Source: Pseudomonadota bacterium
Lineage (GTDB): Bacteria; Pseudomonadota; Alphaproteobacteria; Rickettsiales; RGZB01
DNA length: 35,598 nt
Direction: 5' to 3'
Assembly: GCA_010031735.1 (NCBI GenBank)
Contig: RGZB01000017.1
Span: forward strand, 1-35,598
Shown here: in pieces, positions 1-9,557 of the stretch
How positions within the stretch are numbered: the first letter of the stretch is position 1
Layout of the letters: each line of letters begins with the position of its first letter
Translations under genes and position numbers: made by a program
The notes under the pieces: model-generated
What the model was told of the DNA's origin: nothing
Database searches by the model: none
What the model saw: only the letters and a program-made list of their open reading frames with translations

Positions 1-796
1 GATTGCCAAGAAGACCGGCCGGGAAGACGCGGATATCGCGTGGTACACCGCGGAGCAACCCGGCATGATGGCCTTCTGCATGTTCAAGACGTGCGAGTTG
101 CGTGCCAGAAATATTGATGGTGCGGATGCCATCCGGTTCCTGACGGGAGGTGTGCGGATCAAAGATCATCTCCACTTCCGGCAGGCAGGCGATACTGCAG
201 AGTTTTGCACCACGACGAAGCATCACGTTATCCGATGCAAGCAACATATGGATCAGTTTGTTGCGGTTCTCCCGTGCTTGCACTGCACGTTCCGGCAAGA
301 AGCGATTGAGGTCGATCTTTTCTTCCTCGCCGACGAGTGTGCGCGTGTTCGCGCGCAGATACGGCGGTGAATCAGGATTGTCTTCGTATGCCTCCCAATA
401 ATAACGCGCAGCAGAATCATTGCCGATCGCGCCATACACTTTGCATCGGAGCAGATCGGCTTCTGCCATCGCCATCGCGAACAGCATGACGGAAAGCCCG
501 ACCGGTTCATTCCCGTGTACTTGTGAGAGGCAAAGTACGGCTTCCGTTGCATCCGGTTTACCGATCAGGATACTTGCAGGAATAGTAATCGAGCGGGTGG
601 GTTCATCCGGAAACGGGGTGGATAATTCACTTGCATTTATGAGGTTAAAAACCTGCCGCAGATCAAAAAGCGTGAGGTCATGCGAGTAGAAAGCCGCTTT
701 GAGATTTTCGGGATTTCCTTTGAACTGTTTGAAATCCAGACCAAAAATATCATGCAACAATCGTGAGATGCGCGGGTCTTGTACCATGTGTGACAT
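1..796 (-). CDS. AstE/AspA-family zinc hydrolase (partial, N-terminal 265 residues)
   Basis: Reading the minus strand from the ATG at 796 gives an open frame to base 2 with no stop, so the C-terminus lies outside the window. The translation has H94-G-N-E97, the first two zinc ligands of the succinylglutamate desuccinylase/aspartoacylase family (M14-like carboxypeptidase fold). It is followed by a DLNRFLPE motif and by FDPHTS, where the His matches the third ligand of the family's DLHT motif. These enzymes hydrolyse N-acyl amino acids; the substrate here cannot be told. A second ATG lies at 787; neither has a good Shine-Dalgarno sequence. It is divergent from the RND operon, with 115 bp between them. 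The family is fairly sure, the exact function is not. Confidence 0.72.
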   Translation of the reverse strand, partial: MSHMVQDPRISRLLHDIFGLDFKQFKGNPENLKAAFYSHDLTLFDLRQVFNLINASELSTPFPDEPTRSITIPASILIGKPDATEAVLCLSQVHGNEPVGLSVMLFAMAMAEADLLRCKVYGAIGNDSAARYYWEAYEDNPDSPPYLRANTRTLVGEEEKIDLNRFLPERAVQARENRNKLIHMLLASDNVMLRRGAKLCSIACLPEVEMIFDPHTSRQEPDGIRTINISGTQLARLEHAEGHHAGLLRGVPRDIRVFPAGLLGN

Positions 797-911
797 TTTC
801 ACAATCTACCAGAGTGCACATATTTCTGCAATTTATCCTGTAATTATACTGTAAATTTATTCCGAAACACGCTATGTTTCCCGCGCTCACCTTCAACTTA
901 CGGAAAATATC

Positions 912-2138
912 ATGCAGGCCAGTCCAGAGCTTCGTACCCCGGTGCCAACCCAACGAAAATTTCTGACACGCGGCCGCGTTATCACCGTGGTTGTCCTCGC
1001 ACTAGTACTTTCGTTTGCCTGGGGTCTTAAACAGCGCTTCAGTTTCTTCGTGCCGCCCAAAATGCCGACACCGGTTGAAGCCGTTACAGTCGCTCCGGAA
1101 AAAATCACGGAAGTGATCAATGCGGTAGGTACGCTCAGCTCGTATCAATCCGTAACGATCCGTCCCGAAGTGGAAGGCCGCATCACGAATATCTATTTCA
1201 CAGAAGGGGCGCGGGTCGCTGCCGGAAGTGCACTGCTTGATATCGACGATAGTGTCTATAAAGCAGAAGTGAACGAACGCGAAGCAACCTATAAACTGAA
1301 CCAGCTCAACAACGAACGCGCAGAGAACTTAAGCAAGCGCGGTGCGGGTTCGCTGCAGGCGCGAGATGAAGCACGTGCAAAACTGAAAACCTCGGAAGCG
1401 GCGCTTGAATCTTCCAAAGTGAAACTCGAGAAAACCAAAATCACCGCACCGTTCAACGGCATCATCGGCATCCATGATGTGAGTGTTGGTGATTTCGTGA
1501 AAGTAGGCGAAGATATCACGCACCTGGAATCGATCGATATCGTGCGCGTCACGTTCAACGTGCCGGAAAAATATTTAAGCAAGCTGCAGCCCTCCCAACG
1601 CCTGACAGTGAAAGTGGATGCATTCCCGAACATCGATTTTTCCGGTATCATCTATGCGATCGACCCGCGCATCGACCCGAATACGCGTAACATCGCGGTC
1701 AAAGCCGAAATCCTGAACACGGAACAAAAAATGCGTCCGGGTATGTTCGCGTATGTCACGTTGAAACTCGATGAACGTGTCGCGCTGCTGTTGCCGGAAT
1801 CCGCACTCATCCCGAAAGGGAATGATGTGTCGGTGATGAAAGTGGTGAACGGCAAGACCGTTCCCGCACCGGTGAAGGCCGGCATGCGTAAAGACGGCAA
1901 AGTAGAGATCCTCGAAGGACTCACCCCGGGTGATGTCGTGATCACTGCAGGGTATATGAAAACGCCGCCCGGTGCGGATGTGATTGTAAAGGCACCGGAA
2001 GGTTCGGCACCTGCTTCGCCAGCAGCTCCAGTAGCAGCTCCGGCAGTTGCTCCTGCTGCAGCGCCTGCAACAACGTCTCCTGCGTCCGTAAAACCCGCAA
2101 CTGCACCCGCAGCACCACCCAAAGCAGGCATAAGGTAA
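912..2138 (+). CDS. RND efflux periplasmic adaptor (membrane fusion protein)
   Basis: 408 residues. A single N-terminal transmembrane anchor (about residues 20-38) is followed by the two halves of a lipoyl/barrel-sandwich domain (about 85-110 and 172-205, the second containing TAPFNG). Between them is a short helical hairpin rich in Glu/Lys/Ala, then a beta-barrel and a membrane-proximal domain (VKAGMRKDGKVEILEGLTPG). This is the AcrA/MdtA/HlyD_D23 architecture: a protein that links an inner-membrane RND pump to an outer-membrane channel. The last 40 or so residues are a low-complexity Ala/Pro tail (repeats of PAAPVAAPAV type) that is not part of the fold and may lie free in the periplasm. 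The stop is 16 bp before the RND permease start, so the two form an operon. No TolC-like gene is next to them. Confidence 0.93.
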   Translation: MQASPELRTPVPTQRKFLTRGRVITVVVLALVLSFAWGLKQRFSFFVPPKMPTPVEAVTVAPEKITEVINAVGTLSSYQSVTIRPEVEGRITNIYFTEGARVAAGSALLDIDDSVYKAEVNEREATYKLNQLNNERAENLSKRGAGSLQARDEARAKLKTSEAALESSKVKLEKTKITAPFNGIIGIHDVSVGDFVKVGEDITHLESIDIVRVTFNVPEKYLSKLQPSQRLTVKVDAFPNIDFSGIIYAIDPRIDPNTRNIAVKAEILNTEQKMRPGMFAYVTLKLDERVALLLPESALIPKGNDVSVMKVVNGKTVPAPVKAGMRKDGKVEILEGLTPGDVVITAGYMKTPPGADVIVKAPEGSAPASPAAPVAAPAVAPAAAPATTSPASVKPATAPAAPPKAGIR

Positions 2139-2154
2139 GTAAGGTCATACACTC

Positions 2155-5100
2155 ATGAATATCTCCGAGTTATGTATTAAAAGACCGGTCTTCGCGACAG
2201 TACTAACCCTTGTGCTGGTGCTGGTCGGCGTCATTTCCTACCAACGCCTGACGGTGCGTGAATATCCGAAGATCGATGAGCCGGTCGTGACGGTGGATAC
2301 GACCTATCCGGGTGCAAGCGCAGAGATCATGGAAACCCAGATATCAAAAATCCTGGAAGACTCGCTCGCCGGTATCGAGGGCATCGAGGTGATGAGCTCG
2401 ATCAGCCGTGCAGAGAACAGCCAGGTAGTGGTACGTTTCACCGCTGACCGCGACCAAGACGTTGCAGCAAGCGACGTACGTGACCGTGTAGGCCGTGTGC
2501 GCTCCTTACTTCCGGATGAGGTGGATGAGCCTGTCGTCGCAAAAGTCGAGGCAGACGCGCAGCCGATTATCTATCTCGCGTTTTCAAGCGATCACCACAC
2601 GCCTATGGAAATCAGTGATTACGCCGACCGCTATGTAAAAGATCGCCTGCAGAACATCGCTGGTGTGGCGGACGTACGCATCATCGGTGAACGCCGTGTA
2701 TCGATGCGTATCTGGCTCGATTCCGCACGCCTTGCTGCCTATAGCGTGACCCCGCAGGATGTGGAAAGCGCTCTGCGTGCACAGAACGTGGAGATCCCAG
2801 CAGGACGTATCGAAAGTAAAACGCGTGAGTTCACTGTACTTTCCGAAACCGATCTGAAGACCACCGAACAGTTCGAGAACGTGATCATCAAACGTAACGG
2901 CGATGAATTCGTACGTATCCGTAACGTCGGCCGCGCAGAACTGGCGCCGGAAGACGTACGCCGTGTTGCGCGCTTCAAAGGCCAGCCGGCAGTTGCACTT
3001 GGTATCGTGAAGCAGGCAGTCGCAAACCCGCTCGATGTATCGAAGCGTCTTTATGCCATCATTCCCGAACTGACGCCTTCACTCCCGCCGGGCATGAAAA
3101 TCGAAATCGCGTACGACACCTCGGTGTTCATCGACCGTTCGATCAAAAACGTCTATCATACGATCTTCGAAGCCATGGCGCTCGTGATCGCCGTGATTTA
3201 TCTGTTCTTACGCAGTGTGCGTTCTACGTTCATTCCAATGGTGACGATTCCGGTATCGCTGATCGGCGCTTTCTCGATGATGTATGCGTTCGGTTTCAGC
3301 ATCAATACCCTGACGCTTCTCGCACTCGTGCTCGCGATCGGCATGGTGGTGGATGACGCCATCGTGATGCTCGAGAATATCTATCGTTACGTCGAAGAGG
3401 GTATGGACCCGATCGAAGCGGCAAAAAAAGGCAGCCGCGAGATTTCCTTCGCGGTGGTCGCGATGACGATCACGCTCGCGGCGGTGTATGCGCCGGTGGC
3501 GTTCCTGACGGGTACGACCGGTAAGCTCTTTACCGAATTCGCACTGACACTCGCTGGTGCCGTGATCATTTCCGGTTTCGTAGCACTGACGCTTTCCCCT
3601 ATGATGTGCTCGCGCTTACTCCGCCATGAAACGAATTACGGTCCGTTCATGCAGAAGGTCGGTCGTTTCCATGAAGGTATGCAGCTTTGGTACCAATCGC
3701 TGCTTGATTGGTCGCTCGAACACATGAAGCGTGTGATCTTCATCGGTATCGCGGTGGCGGTGTTCGGTGTCGTGCTGTTCATGTTGCTCAAGAACGAGTT
3801 GGCACCGACAGAAGACCGTGGTGTGATCGTAACGATCGGCATCGCACCGGAAGGTTCGACCATCGATTATATGTCGCACTGGATGCAGAAACTCGAACCG
3901 ATCTATCAAAACACGCCGGAGATCGCAAAATACTTCGTGGTGGCAGGCACGCCGACCGTATCGCAAGGTATCGGCTTCTCGCTGCTGCAGGATTGGTCTG
4001 TGCGCGATAAATCCCAGCAACAGGTGATCGCCGGCCTGATGGGTCCGATCTTCTCGCTGCCGGGCATTCTTGCCTTCCCGGTGAGCCCGCCGTCACTTGG
4101 ACGGAGCCCGCGTTCACAGCCGGTAGAATTCGTGATCCAGACCACAGGCAGTTACGAGGAGCTTAGCAGCATCGTTGGCCAGATCGTGGCGGAAGCATCG
4201 AAATCAGGCAAGCTTATCAACGTCGATACGGATCTCAAACTAAACAAGCCGCAGCTTGCGATCGATATCAACCGTGACAAGGCTGCATCGATCGGTGTGG
4301 ATATCGACGCGGTGGGCCGTGTGATGGAAACGCTGCTCGGCGGGCGCAAGGTGACGCGCTTCAAAAAAGACGGCGAGCAATATGATGTGATCGTGCAGAT
4401 CGCCGATCAGGACCGCACCACGCCGGAAGCGCTCGACAATATGTATATCCGTAACAACCGGGGCGAGATGATCAAACTCTCGAACATCGTTTCCACCCAC
4501 GAAACGGTAGCGCCGCGTGAGCTCAACCACTTCAACCAGATGCGTGCCGCGAAGATCACGGGCAGTATCATGCCGGGTTCGTCGCTCGGTGAGGTGCTGA
4601 ACCTGCTGAATACAAAAGCGCAAGCCATCATGCCGCCTACGATGCGTGTGGATTACGACGGCGAATCGCGCGAGTTCAAGAAATCATCCTCGAGCTTAGC
4701 CTTTACCTTCATCCTCGCGCTGATGTTCATCTATCTTGTGCTGTCGGCGCAGTTCGAAAGTTTCGCAAGCCCGCTCGTGATCCTGATGACCGTACCGCTC
4801 TCGATGACGGGTGCGCTCTTCACATTGTTCGTGACGGGCAATACACTCAGTATCTACAGCCAGGTGGGGCTGATAACGTTAATTGGCCTGATTACCAAGA
4901 ATGGTATTCTGATCGTAGAATTCGCAAACCAGCTGCGTGACCAAGGCATGCGCATCATCGAAGCGGCACGCAAATCCGCGACACTTCGCTTCCGCCCGAT
5001 TCTGATGACGGCGATTGCGATGATCCTGGGTGCGGTGCCGCTTGCGTTCTCGCACGGTGCTGGTGCAGAAAGCCGTGCACAAATTGGCTGGACGATTATC

Positions 5101-5205
5101 GGTGGTATGACGATCGGTACGTTCTTCAGTCTGTTCGTGATTCCGGTAGCGTATATCCTGTTCATGCGCTTCCGCCGCGATACGCTCGGCAAAAACACCC
5201 ACTAG
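2155..5205 (+). CDS. RND efflux transporter permease (AcrB/HAE1 family)
   Basis: 1016 residues, near the usual 1020-1050 of proton-driven RND multidrug pumps. It starts with the canonical MNISELCIKRPVFATVL first helix. The TM4 proton-relay pair is present (IGMVVDDAIVMLENIYR, D400 and D401), and so is the TM10 lysine (LIGLITKNGILIVEFA, K915), so the pump looks catalytically intact. Two large periplasmic loops follow TM1 and TM7. The protein would form a trimer in the inner membrane and export drugs or other amphiphiles through the adaptor encoded just upstream; an unlinked TolC-like channel is needed. The substrate cannot be read from sequence. The stop codon lies inside a CTAG that also provides the stop of the convergent hydrolase (4-bp overlap). 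Confidence 0.96.
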   Translation: MNISELCIKRPVFATVLTLVLVLVGVISYQRLTVREYPKIDEPVVTVDTTYPGASAEIMETQISKILEDSLAGIEGIEVMSSISRAENSQVVVRFTADRDQDVAASDVRDRVGRVRSLLPDEVDEPVVAKVEADAQPIIYLAFSSDHHTPMEISDYADRYVKDRLQNIAGVADVRIIGERRVSMRIWLDSARLAAYSVTPQDVESALRAQNVEIPAGRIESKTREFTVLSETDLKTTEQFENVIIKRNGDEFVRIRNVGRAELAPEDVRRVARFKGQPAVALGIVKQAVANPLDVSKRLYAIIPELTPSLPPGMKIEIAYDTSVFIDRSIKNVYHTIFEAMALVIAVIYLFLRSVRSTFIPMVTIPVSLIGAFSMMYAFGFSINTLTLLALVLAIGMVVDDAIVMLENIYRYVEEGMDPIEAAKKGSREISFAVVAMTITLAAVYAPVAFLTGTTGKLFTEFALTLAGAVIISGFVALTLSPMMCSRLLRHETNYGPFMQKVGRFHEGMQLWYQSLLDWSLEHMKRVIFIGIAVAVFGVVLFMLLKNELAPTEDRGVIVTIGIAPEGSTIDYMSHWMQKLEPIYQNTPEIAKYFVVAGTPTVSQGIGFSLLQDWSVRDKSQQQVIAGLMGPIFSLPGILAFPVSPPSLGRSPRSQPVEFVIQTTGSYEELSSIVGQIVAEASKSGKLINVDTDLKLNKPQLAIDINRDKAASIGVDIDAVGRVMETLLGGRKVTRFKKDGEQYDVIVQIADQDRTTPEALDNMYIRNNRGEMIKLSNIVSTHETVAPRELNHFNQMRAAKITGSIMPGSSLGEVLNLLNTKAQAIMPPTMRVDYDGESREFKKSSSSLAFTFILALMFIYLVLSAQFESFASPLVILMTVPLSMTGALFTLFVTGNTLSIYSQVGLITLIGLITKNGILIVEFANQLRDQGMRIIEAARKSATLRFRPILMTAIAMILGAVPLAFSHGAGAESRAQIGWTIIGGMTIGTFFSLFVIPVAYILFMRFRRDTLGKNTH

Positions 5206-6167
5206 TCCTTAAACTTACTGCATTCCTCGGCAGCGTGGACCTTCAGGCTATCGATATGGCGGGAAGGCTTCTTACGCATCCAATCGTAGATATCGTTTAA
5301 ATGGGAGATGTAATGCTCGCCCTGCAGCAGCAGATGCGGCTCATTCGGGAAATAGAGCAGGGTGGAACCCTCGAGCGATTCATTCAGGCGGCAGATCGCG
5401 ATCGACTCAATCATGCGATCACCACTGCCATACAAAATCAGCGCCGGCACTTTTACCTTCTCTGCATTATCCGAGGCGTCATCCGAGAAACCGAGCAGGC
5501 GGTAATACGTATCCATCCGCACCTCTTTCACCATGTTCGGGTCGGTGGTCACCCGGCGGGTGGCGGCGGGCGAGAGCGTGCCGTAAGAAAGCGTTACAGT
5601 GGAGCTTGGGGCAAAGGTGGTGGCAAGCGCCATCAGTGCATTGCCGCCATAACGGTAGTCGATATCCTTACGCACACCGGGAGCAGCCAGGATAATACCC
5701 TTGATATCCCATTCCGGGTGGCGTGCCAGCGTGGAGAGGATCGTAGCACCGCCCATGCTCTCGCCGAGCAGGTAAATAGGCGTCTTGCCATGTTTTGCCC
5801 GTATGGCGGTATAGGTCTTCTCGAGAGCCTCGCGCATGGCATCATCCCCGGGCCAGAGGCCTTTGTGCGGGTTTTCACCAAAACCTGGCTGGTCATAGGC
5901 ATAAAGGGCGATATTACGCTCGTTGAACCACGGTGCCATCTCGGCGAAAGCTTTCCGGTAGTCGGCAAAACTATGAAGCGCGATGATGACCGCTTGAGGA
6001 CGGGCTTTAGGAGACCAACTGCTCAAGGGAAGATCGGTCGGTACGGCGGGATCCGGACGAATAAAAGCGCATGCCGAAACTCCTGCCATAAGTAGCAGGA
6101 AAATAAGGGTAAAACACCAAAACCGGGCGCGCTTATTTAACGACAAAAATGACGATTGCGCAGGCAA
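5202..6167 (-). CDS. alpha/beta hydrolase, lysophospholipase-like, probable lipoprotein
   Basis: Up to 321 residues. The serine-hydrolase nucleophile elbow is clear (GESMGG, S137), and the acid (YGSGDR) and His (NEPHLLL) of the catalytic triad come later in the right order, as in the Hydrolase_4/monoglyceride-lipase group. The N-terminus has a basic stretch, a hydrophobic helix and a lipobox-like VSAC with Cys33, which suggests export and lipid anchoring. The start is unclear: the farthest start is TTG at 6167, another in-frame TTG lies seven codons later, and no ATG comes before the signal helix. There is no convincing Shine-Dalgarno sequence. It is convergent with the RND pump and divergent from bipA. 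Substrate unknown. Confidence 0.85.
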   Translation of the reverse strand: MPAQSSFLSLNKRARFWCFTLIFLLLMAGVSACAFIRPDPAVPTDLPLSSWSPKARPQAVIIALHSFADYRKAFAEMAPWFNERNIALYAYDQPGFGENPHKGLWPGDDAMREALEKTYTAIRAKHGKTPIYLLGESMGGATILSTLARHPEWDIKGIILAAPGVRKDIDYRYGGNALMALATTFAPSSTVTLSYGTLSPAATRRVTTDPNMVKEVRMDTYYRLLGFSDDASDNAEKVKVPALILYGSGDRMIESIAICRLNESLEGSTLLYFPNEPHLLLQGEHYISHLNDIYDWMRKKPSRHIDSLKVHAAEECSKFKD

Positions 6168-6207
6168 TGATGATAGCGATGTAAATGTACTTTCTCACGG
6201 GCTTCAT
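6133..6207 (-). CDS. possible 24-residue hydrophobic peptide overlapping the hydrolase start
   Basis: An ATG at 6207 opens a 24-codon frame ending in TAA, overlapping the 5' end of the hydrolase frame by 35 bp in another phase. The peptide is MKPVRK followed by about 17 hydrophobic residues and a final Lys, like a single-pass membrane peptide. It could be a leader peptide that couples translation to the TTG start of the hydrolase. It could equally be chance, because the same bases encode the hydrolase signal region. No clear ribosome-binding site is seen. Confidence 0.2.
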   Translation of the reverse strand: MKPVRKYIYIAIIIACAIVIFVVK

Positions 6208-6364
6208 TATATCGAGACAATACCGCTCTGCAACTCTGAAATGCGGTTTTTCCGTCTAAGCACCCTTGAAATCAGCTTTTTTATGTAGATAACGCTGGTA
6301 AAGCGCGCAGAAATCGGCTATAACGCGCGCCTTCAAAAGATATATCGTTATGCAAGGGTCCATC

Positions 6365-8182
6365 ATGAAAGAACTACGCAATATTGCCATCATCGCACAC
6401 GTCGACCATGGCAAAACCACGCTCATCGACCAGATGCTGAAACAGTCCGGTACGTTCCGTGACAACCAGCACGTCGCAGAGCGCGTGATGGATTCGAACG
6501 ACATCGAAAAAGAACGCGGTATTACGATCCTGGCGAAATGTACCTCCATCCGCTGGGGCGACGTGAAGCTGAACATCGTCGATACGCCTGGCCACGCCGA
6601 TTTCGGCGGTGAAGTGGAGCGCGTACTCTCCATGGTGGACGGCGTATTGCTGCTCGTCGACGCCGCAGAAGGCCCGATGCCGCAAACCAAATTCGTCCTG
6701 ATGAAGGCACTTGCACTTGGCCTTCGCCCGATCGTCGTCATCAATAAAGTGGACCGCCCGGATGCGCGCGTCACCGAAGTGGTGAACGAAGTATTCGACC
6801 TGTTCGTGGCGCTCAATGCCAACGACGAACAGCTGGACTTCCCGATCGCGTATGCTTCCGGCCGTAACGGCTGGGCTGCGATGAGCATGGAGGACCCACG
6901 CGTCGACCTCAAATGCCTGTTCGACCTCGTCGTGTCTTACGTACGTGAGCCGAATGTGGATAAAGAAGCGCACTTCTCGATGCTTTCTACTATTCTCGAC
7001 GCCGACAACTTCCTCGGCCGTATCCTGATCGGGAAAGTATATAGTGGCCGTGTGAAGATCAACCAGGCGATCAAATCGCTCCGCCACGATGGCACGGAAA
7101 TCGAACAAGGCCGTGTGACCAAACTCTTCACTTTCCGTGGTATCGAACGTATCCCGGTGGAAGAAGCAGTGGCAGGTGATATCATCGCGATCGCCGGTCT
7201 CCTGGAGACGACGGTTGCCGATACGATCTGTGCGACCGATGTGAAAGATCCGATCAAAGCAACCCCGGTCGATCCGCCGACGATGGCGATCACCATGACG
7301 GTGAACGATTCTCCGCTTGCAGGCACCGAAGGCAGCAAAGTGACCTCGCGTATGATCCGCGAACGTCTGTTCAAGGAAGCGGAAAGCAACGTCGCGATCC
7401 GTGTCACGGAATCGGCTGGTAACGATGCATTCGAAGTCGGTGGCCGCGGCGAATTACAGCTGGGCGTACTGATCGAGAATATGCGCCGTGAGGGTTTCGA
7501 ACTCTCTGTATCGCGTCCGCGCGTACTCACCAAAAAAGACGAAGCAGGCAATATCCTGGAACCGGCGGAAGAAGTGCAGGTGGACGTCGATGAGGCCTAT
7601 AGCGGCGTTGTAGTCGAGAAAATCTCGCTCCGTAAAGGTGAGATGCAGGATATGTCCCCGTCCGGCGGTGGCAAGATCCGTATCAAATTCATCGTACCGT
7701 CCCGTGGTCTTATCGGTTATCAAGGCGAGTTCCTTACCGATACGCGCGGTACCGGTATCATGAGCCGTATTTTCCACAGCTACATCCCGTACAAAGGCGA
7801 TATCGAAGGCCGTCGTAATGGCGTGCTCATCTCAACCGATTCGGGTGTGGCAGTAGCCTACGCACTCTGGAACTTAGAAGAGCGGGGCTTCATGATGATC
7901 AACCCGGGCGTGAAAGTATACCAGGGCATGATCATCGGTCAGCACAACCGCGATAACGATCTCGAAGTGAACCCGCTGAAAGGCAAGCAGCTGACGAACA
8001 TCCGTGCAGCCGGTGCCGACGAAGCGGTGAAACTCACACCGCCTAAAGTACTCACGCTTGAAGAAGCGATCTCTTACATCCAGGAAGACGAGCTGGTGGA
8101 AGTGACGCCGAAATCGGTGCGCATCCGTAAGCGTTATCTGGATCCGAACATGCGCAAACGCATGGATAAAAAAGTGGGTTAA
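6365..8182 (+). CDS. typA: ribosome-associated translational GTPase BipA/TypA
   Basis: 605 residues from the ATG at 6365, close to the 607 of the E. coli protein. GTPase motifs are complete: G1 AHVDHGKTT, G2/G3 region RGITI and DTPGHADFGGEVERV, and G4 NKVDR. These are followed by the EF-G-like domains and the BipA-specific C-terminal domain (LEEAISYIQEDELVEVTPKSVRIRKRYL). BipA binds the 70S ribosome and helps large-subunit assembly and growth in the cold or under stress. I prefer 6365 to the ATG at 6350: homologues begin MKELRNIAIIAHVDHGK, and AAGGG lies 6 bp before 6365. Monocistronic: divergent from the hydrolase and closed by a strong terminator. Confidence 0.97.
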   Translation: MKELRNIAIIAHVDHGKTTLIDQMLKQSGTFRDNQHVAERVMDSNDIEKERGITILAKCTSIRWGDVKLNIVDTPGHADFGGEVERVLSMVDGVLLLVDAAEGPMPQTKFVLMKALALGLRPIVVINKVDRPDARVTEVVNEVFDLFVALNANDEQLDFPIAYASGRNGWAAMSMEDPRVDLKCLFDLVVSYVREPNVDKEAHFSMLSTILDADNFLGRILIGKVYSGRVKINQAIKSLRHDGTEIEQGRVTKLFTFRGIERIPVEEAVAGDIIAIAGLLETTVADTICATDVKDPIKATPVDPPTMAITMTVNDSPLAGTEGSKVTSRMIRERLFKEAESNVAIRVTESAGNDAFEVGGRGELQLGVLIENMRREGFELSVSRPRVLTKKDEAGNILEPAEEVQVDVDEAYSGVVVEKISLRKGEMQDMSPSGGGKIRIKFIVPSRGLIGYQGEFLTDTRGTGIMSRIFHSYIPYKGDIEGRRNGVLISTDSGVAVAYALWNLEERGFMMINPGVKVYQGMIIGQHNRDNDLEVNPLKGKQLTNIRAAGADEAVKLTPPKVLTLEEAISYIQEDELVEVTPKSVRIRKRYLDPNMRKRMDKKVG

Positions 8183-8203
8183 CACTTCAATCCTACAAAC
8201 GAT

Positions 8204-8236
8204 AAAAACGGCGGTTCTGACGAATCGCCGTTTTTT
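8204..8236. terminator. bidirectional Rho-independent terminator
   Basis: AAAAACGGCG at 8204-8213 pairs perfectly with CGCCGTTTTT at 8226-8235. The inner bases GTTC/GAAT extend the stem to 14 bp (one G-T pair) around a TGAC tetraloop. Runs of A on the left and T on the right let it serve both the rightward typA and the leftward methyltransferase, whose stop is at 8251. Confidence 0.9.
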
Positions 8237-8250
8237 ATTTTAAGCGCTCG

Positions 8251-9495
8251 TTAATTACGAACGAACTTCGCCATGATCTCCAGATGCGTGGAGTAGGTGA
8301 ATTGGTCGAGTGCCTCGACATTCGTGATCCGGAAACCTGCTTTATGGAGCATCTTCGCGTCGCGCGCAAAACTGGCCGGATTGCACGATACCATCACGAC
8401 CTCCTTTAAAGACGACGCGGCGATCGTGCGCGTTTGTGCGGCTGCACCCGGGCGTGGCGGGTTGATGACGATACAATTCGCGGCACTCAGTGTTTCGATA
8501 TCGACCGGATTCTTTACCAGGTCCACGACCTCTGCCTTAAGCGACCTGATCCCATGCTGTTTCGCCGCACGATTCAATGTATCGACCATCTCGCGGCTGC
8601 CCTCATAGGCGGTGACGTTCAGCCCTTTTTCGGCAAGCGGTAAACTATACGTACCGATGCCGGAGAAGATATCGAGCACGCGTTTTTTCTTGCCTACCTG
8701 CTTTACCACCCAATTCGTCAGCAACTCCTGCGATTCATGCGAGGCTTGTAAGAAGGCACCCACGGGTAATTCTACCGGTGTGGTGCCGTTCGTGACTACC
8801 GGCATTTCCGAAAGATAACGCACGATGGTTTTATCCCCTACATTCTCCGTGAGTCTGCCGATCATGTGGATCTTCGCAAACGTGACGAATGTATTCTTGC
8901 TAATCTCATCCAAAGGCTTACTACATTTGACGAACATATCGAGGGTGTTATCCGCCTTTGTAAGCGAGATGGTTTTAATACCGTTCATATTCTTCACGAG
9001 TGCGGCGAGCGGTTGGATCAAGGCATCAATCGCGGGCGCCAGGATTAGGCATTGGTCGATAGGCACCACTTCATTGGTTCCGCCTTTGAAGAAGCCGAGA
9101 TTGGGGCCGTCGATCTTGAATTCGGCACGTCTACGGCTTGCGACCGGGATGCGGTGCAGGAGGGTGAGCAGCGCCGGATCGTAGCCCGCCTCCGCCAAAG
9201 CCTGTTTGGCACGTGAAAGTTTGAAGGCGCTGTAATCTTCATTGGAAAGATGCTGCAGGTCGCAACCGCCGCATTCAGCGAAATACGGACACGGTGCTGC
9301 CTGGCGCCTCGGCGAGGGGATGTTCACTTCTATTAAATGACCACGGTAGCCATCAGCGGTTTTTTCTCCGATACGTGCCGTTACGACATCGCCTTCGGTC
9401 GTATAAGGGACATAGATGCGCTTGCCTTCATATTCAGCGATGCCGTCGCCCAGGCCCCCGAGAGCAGTGATGTGTAATGTAACCGTATTCTGCAT
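8251..9495 (-). CDS. class I SAM-dependent 23S rRNA/tRNA uracil-5-methyltransferase (RumA/TrmA family)
   Basis: 414 residues. An N-terminal TRAM-like beta-barrel (about 1-60) precedes a [4Fe-4S] motif with C69, C75 and C78 (CPYFAECGGC) and a fourth Cys in PIDQC. A Rossmann methyltransferase domain follows, with the SAM loop VLDIFSGIGTYSLPLAEKG and the catalytic MVSCNPASFARD (C371). This is the COG2265 family, which methylates C5 of specific uridines in rRNA or tRNA using a cysteine nucleophile. RlmC, RlmD and TrmA cannot be told apart by eye, though the Fe-S motif argues for the RlmD/RlmC side. Oddities: the usual DPPR motif reads NPPR, and AAGGA directly abuts the ATG, closer than normal Shine-Dalgarno spacing. 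It shares the terminator with typA. Confidence 0.9.
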   Translation of the reverse strand: MQNTVTLHITALGGLGDGIAEYEGKRIYVPYTTEGDVVTARIGEKTADGYRGHLIEVNIPSPRRQAAPCPYFAECGGCDLQHLSNEDYSAFKLSRAKQALAEAGYDPALLTLLHRIPVASRRRAEFKIDGPNLGFFKGGTNEVVPIDQCLILAPAIDALIQPLAALVKNMNGIKTISLTKADNTLDMFVKCSKPLDEISKNTFVTFAKIHMIGRLTENVGDKTIVRYLSEMPVVTNGTTPVELPVGAFLQASHESQELLTNWVVKQVGKKKRVLDIFSGIGTYSLPLAEKGLNVTAYEGSREMVDTLNRAAKQHGIRSLKAEVVDLVKNPVDIETLSAANCIVINPPRPGAAAQTRTIAASSLKEVVMVSCNPASFARDAKMLHKAGFRITNVEALDQFTYSTHLEIMAKFVRN

Positions 9496-9557
9496 TCCTT
9501 AGCATTTCATGCACGCAGCCCATGGTCAATACGCAACTAATCTGCTAGCTTTGATTT

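Noticed and set aside
3788-4117. Several frames of 70-130 codons on both strands within the RND permease
   Set aside because: Shadows of a conserved 1016-residue protein with all proton-relay residues in place.
5301-6095. 264-codon open frame on the plus strand
   Set aside because: Lies wholly inside the hydrolase gene on the other strand, which has a clear catalytic triad; the plus frame shows no domain and is Arg/His-rich as expected for a shadow.
6296-6324. TATAAC at 6319 as a typA promoter
   Set aside because: The -10 is fair, but the only -35 at the right distance matches three of six bases.
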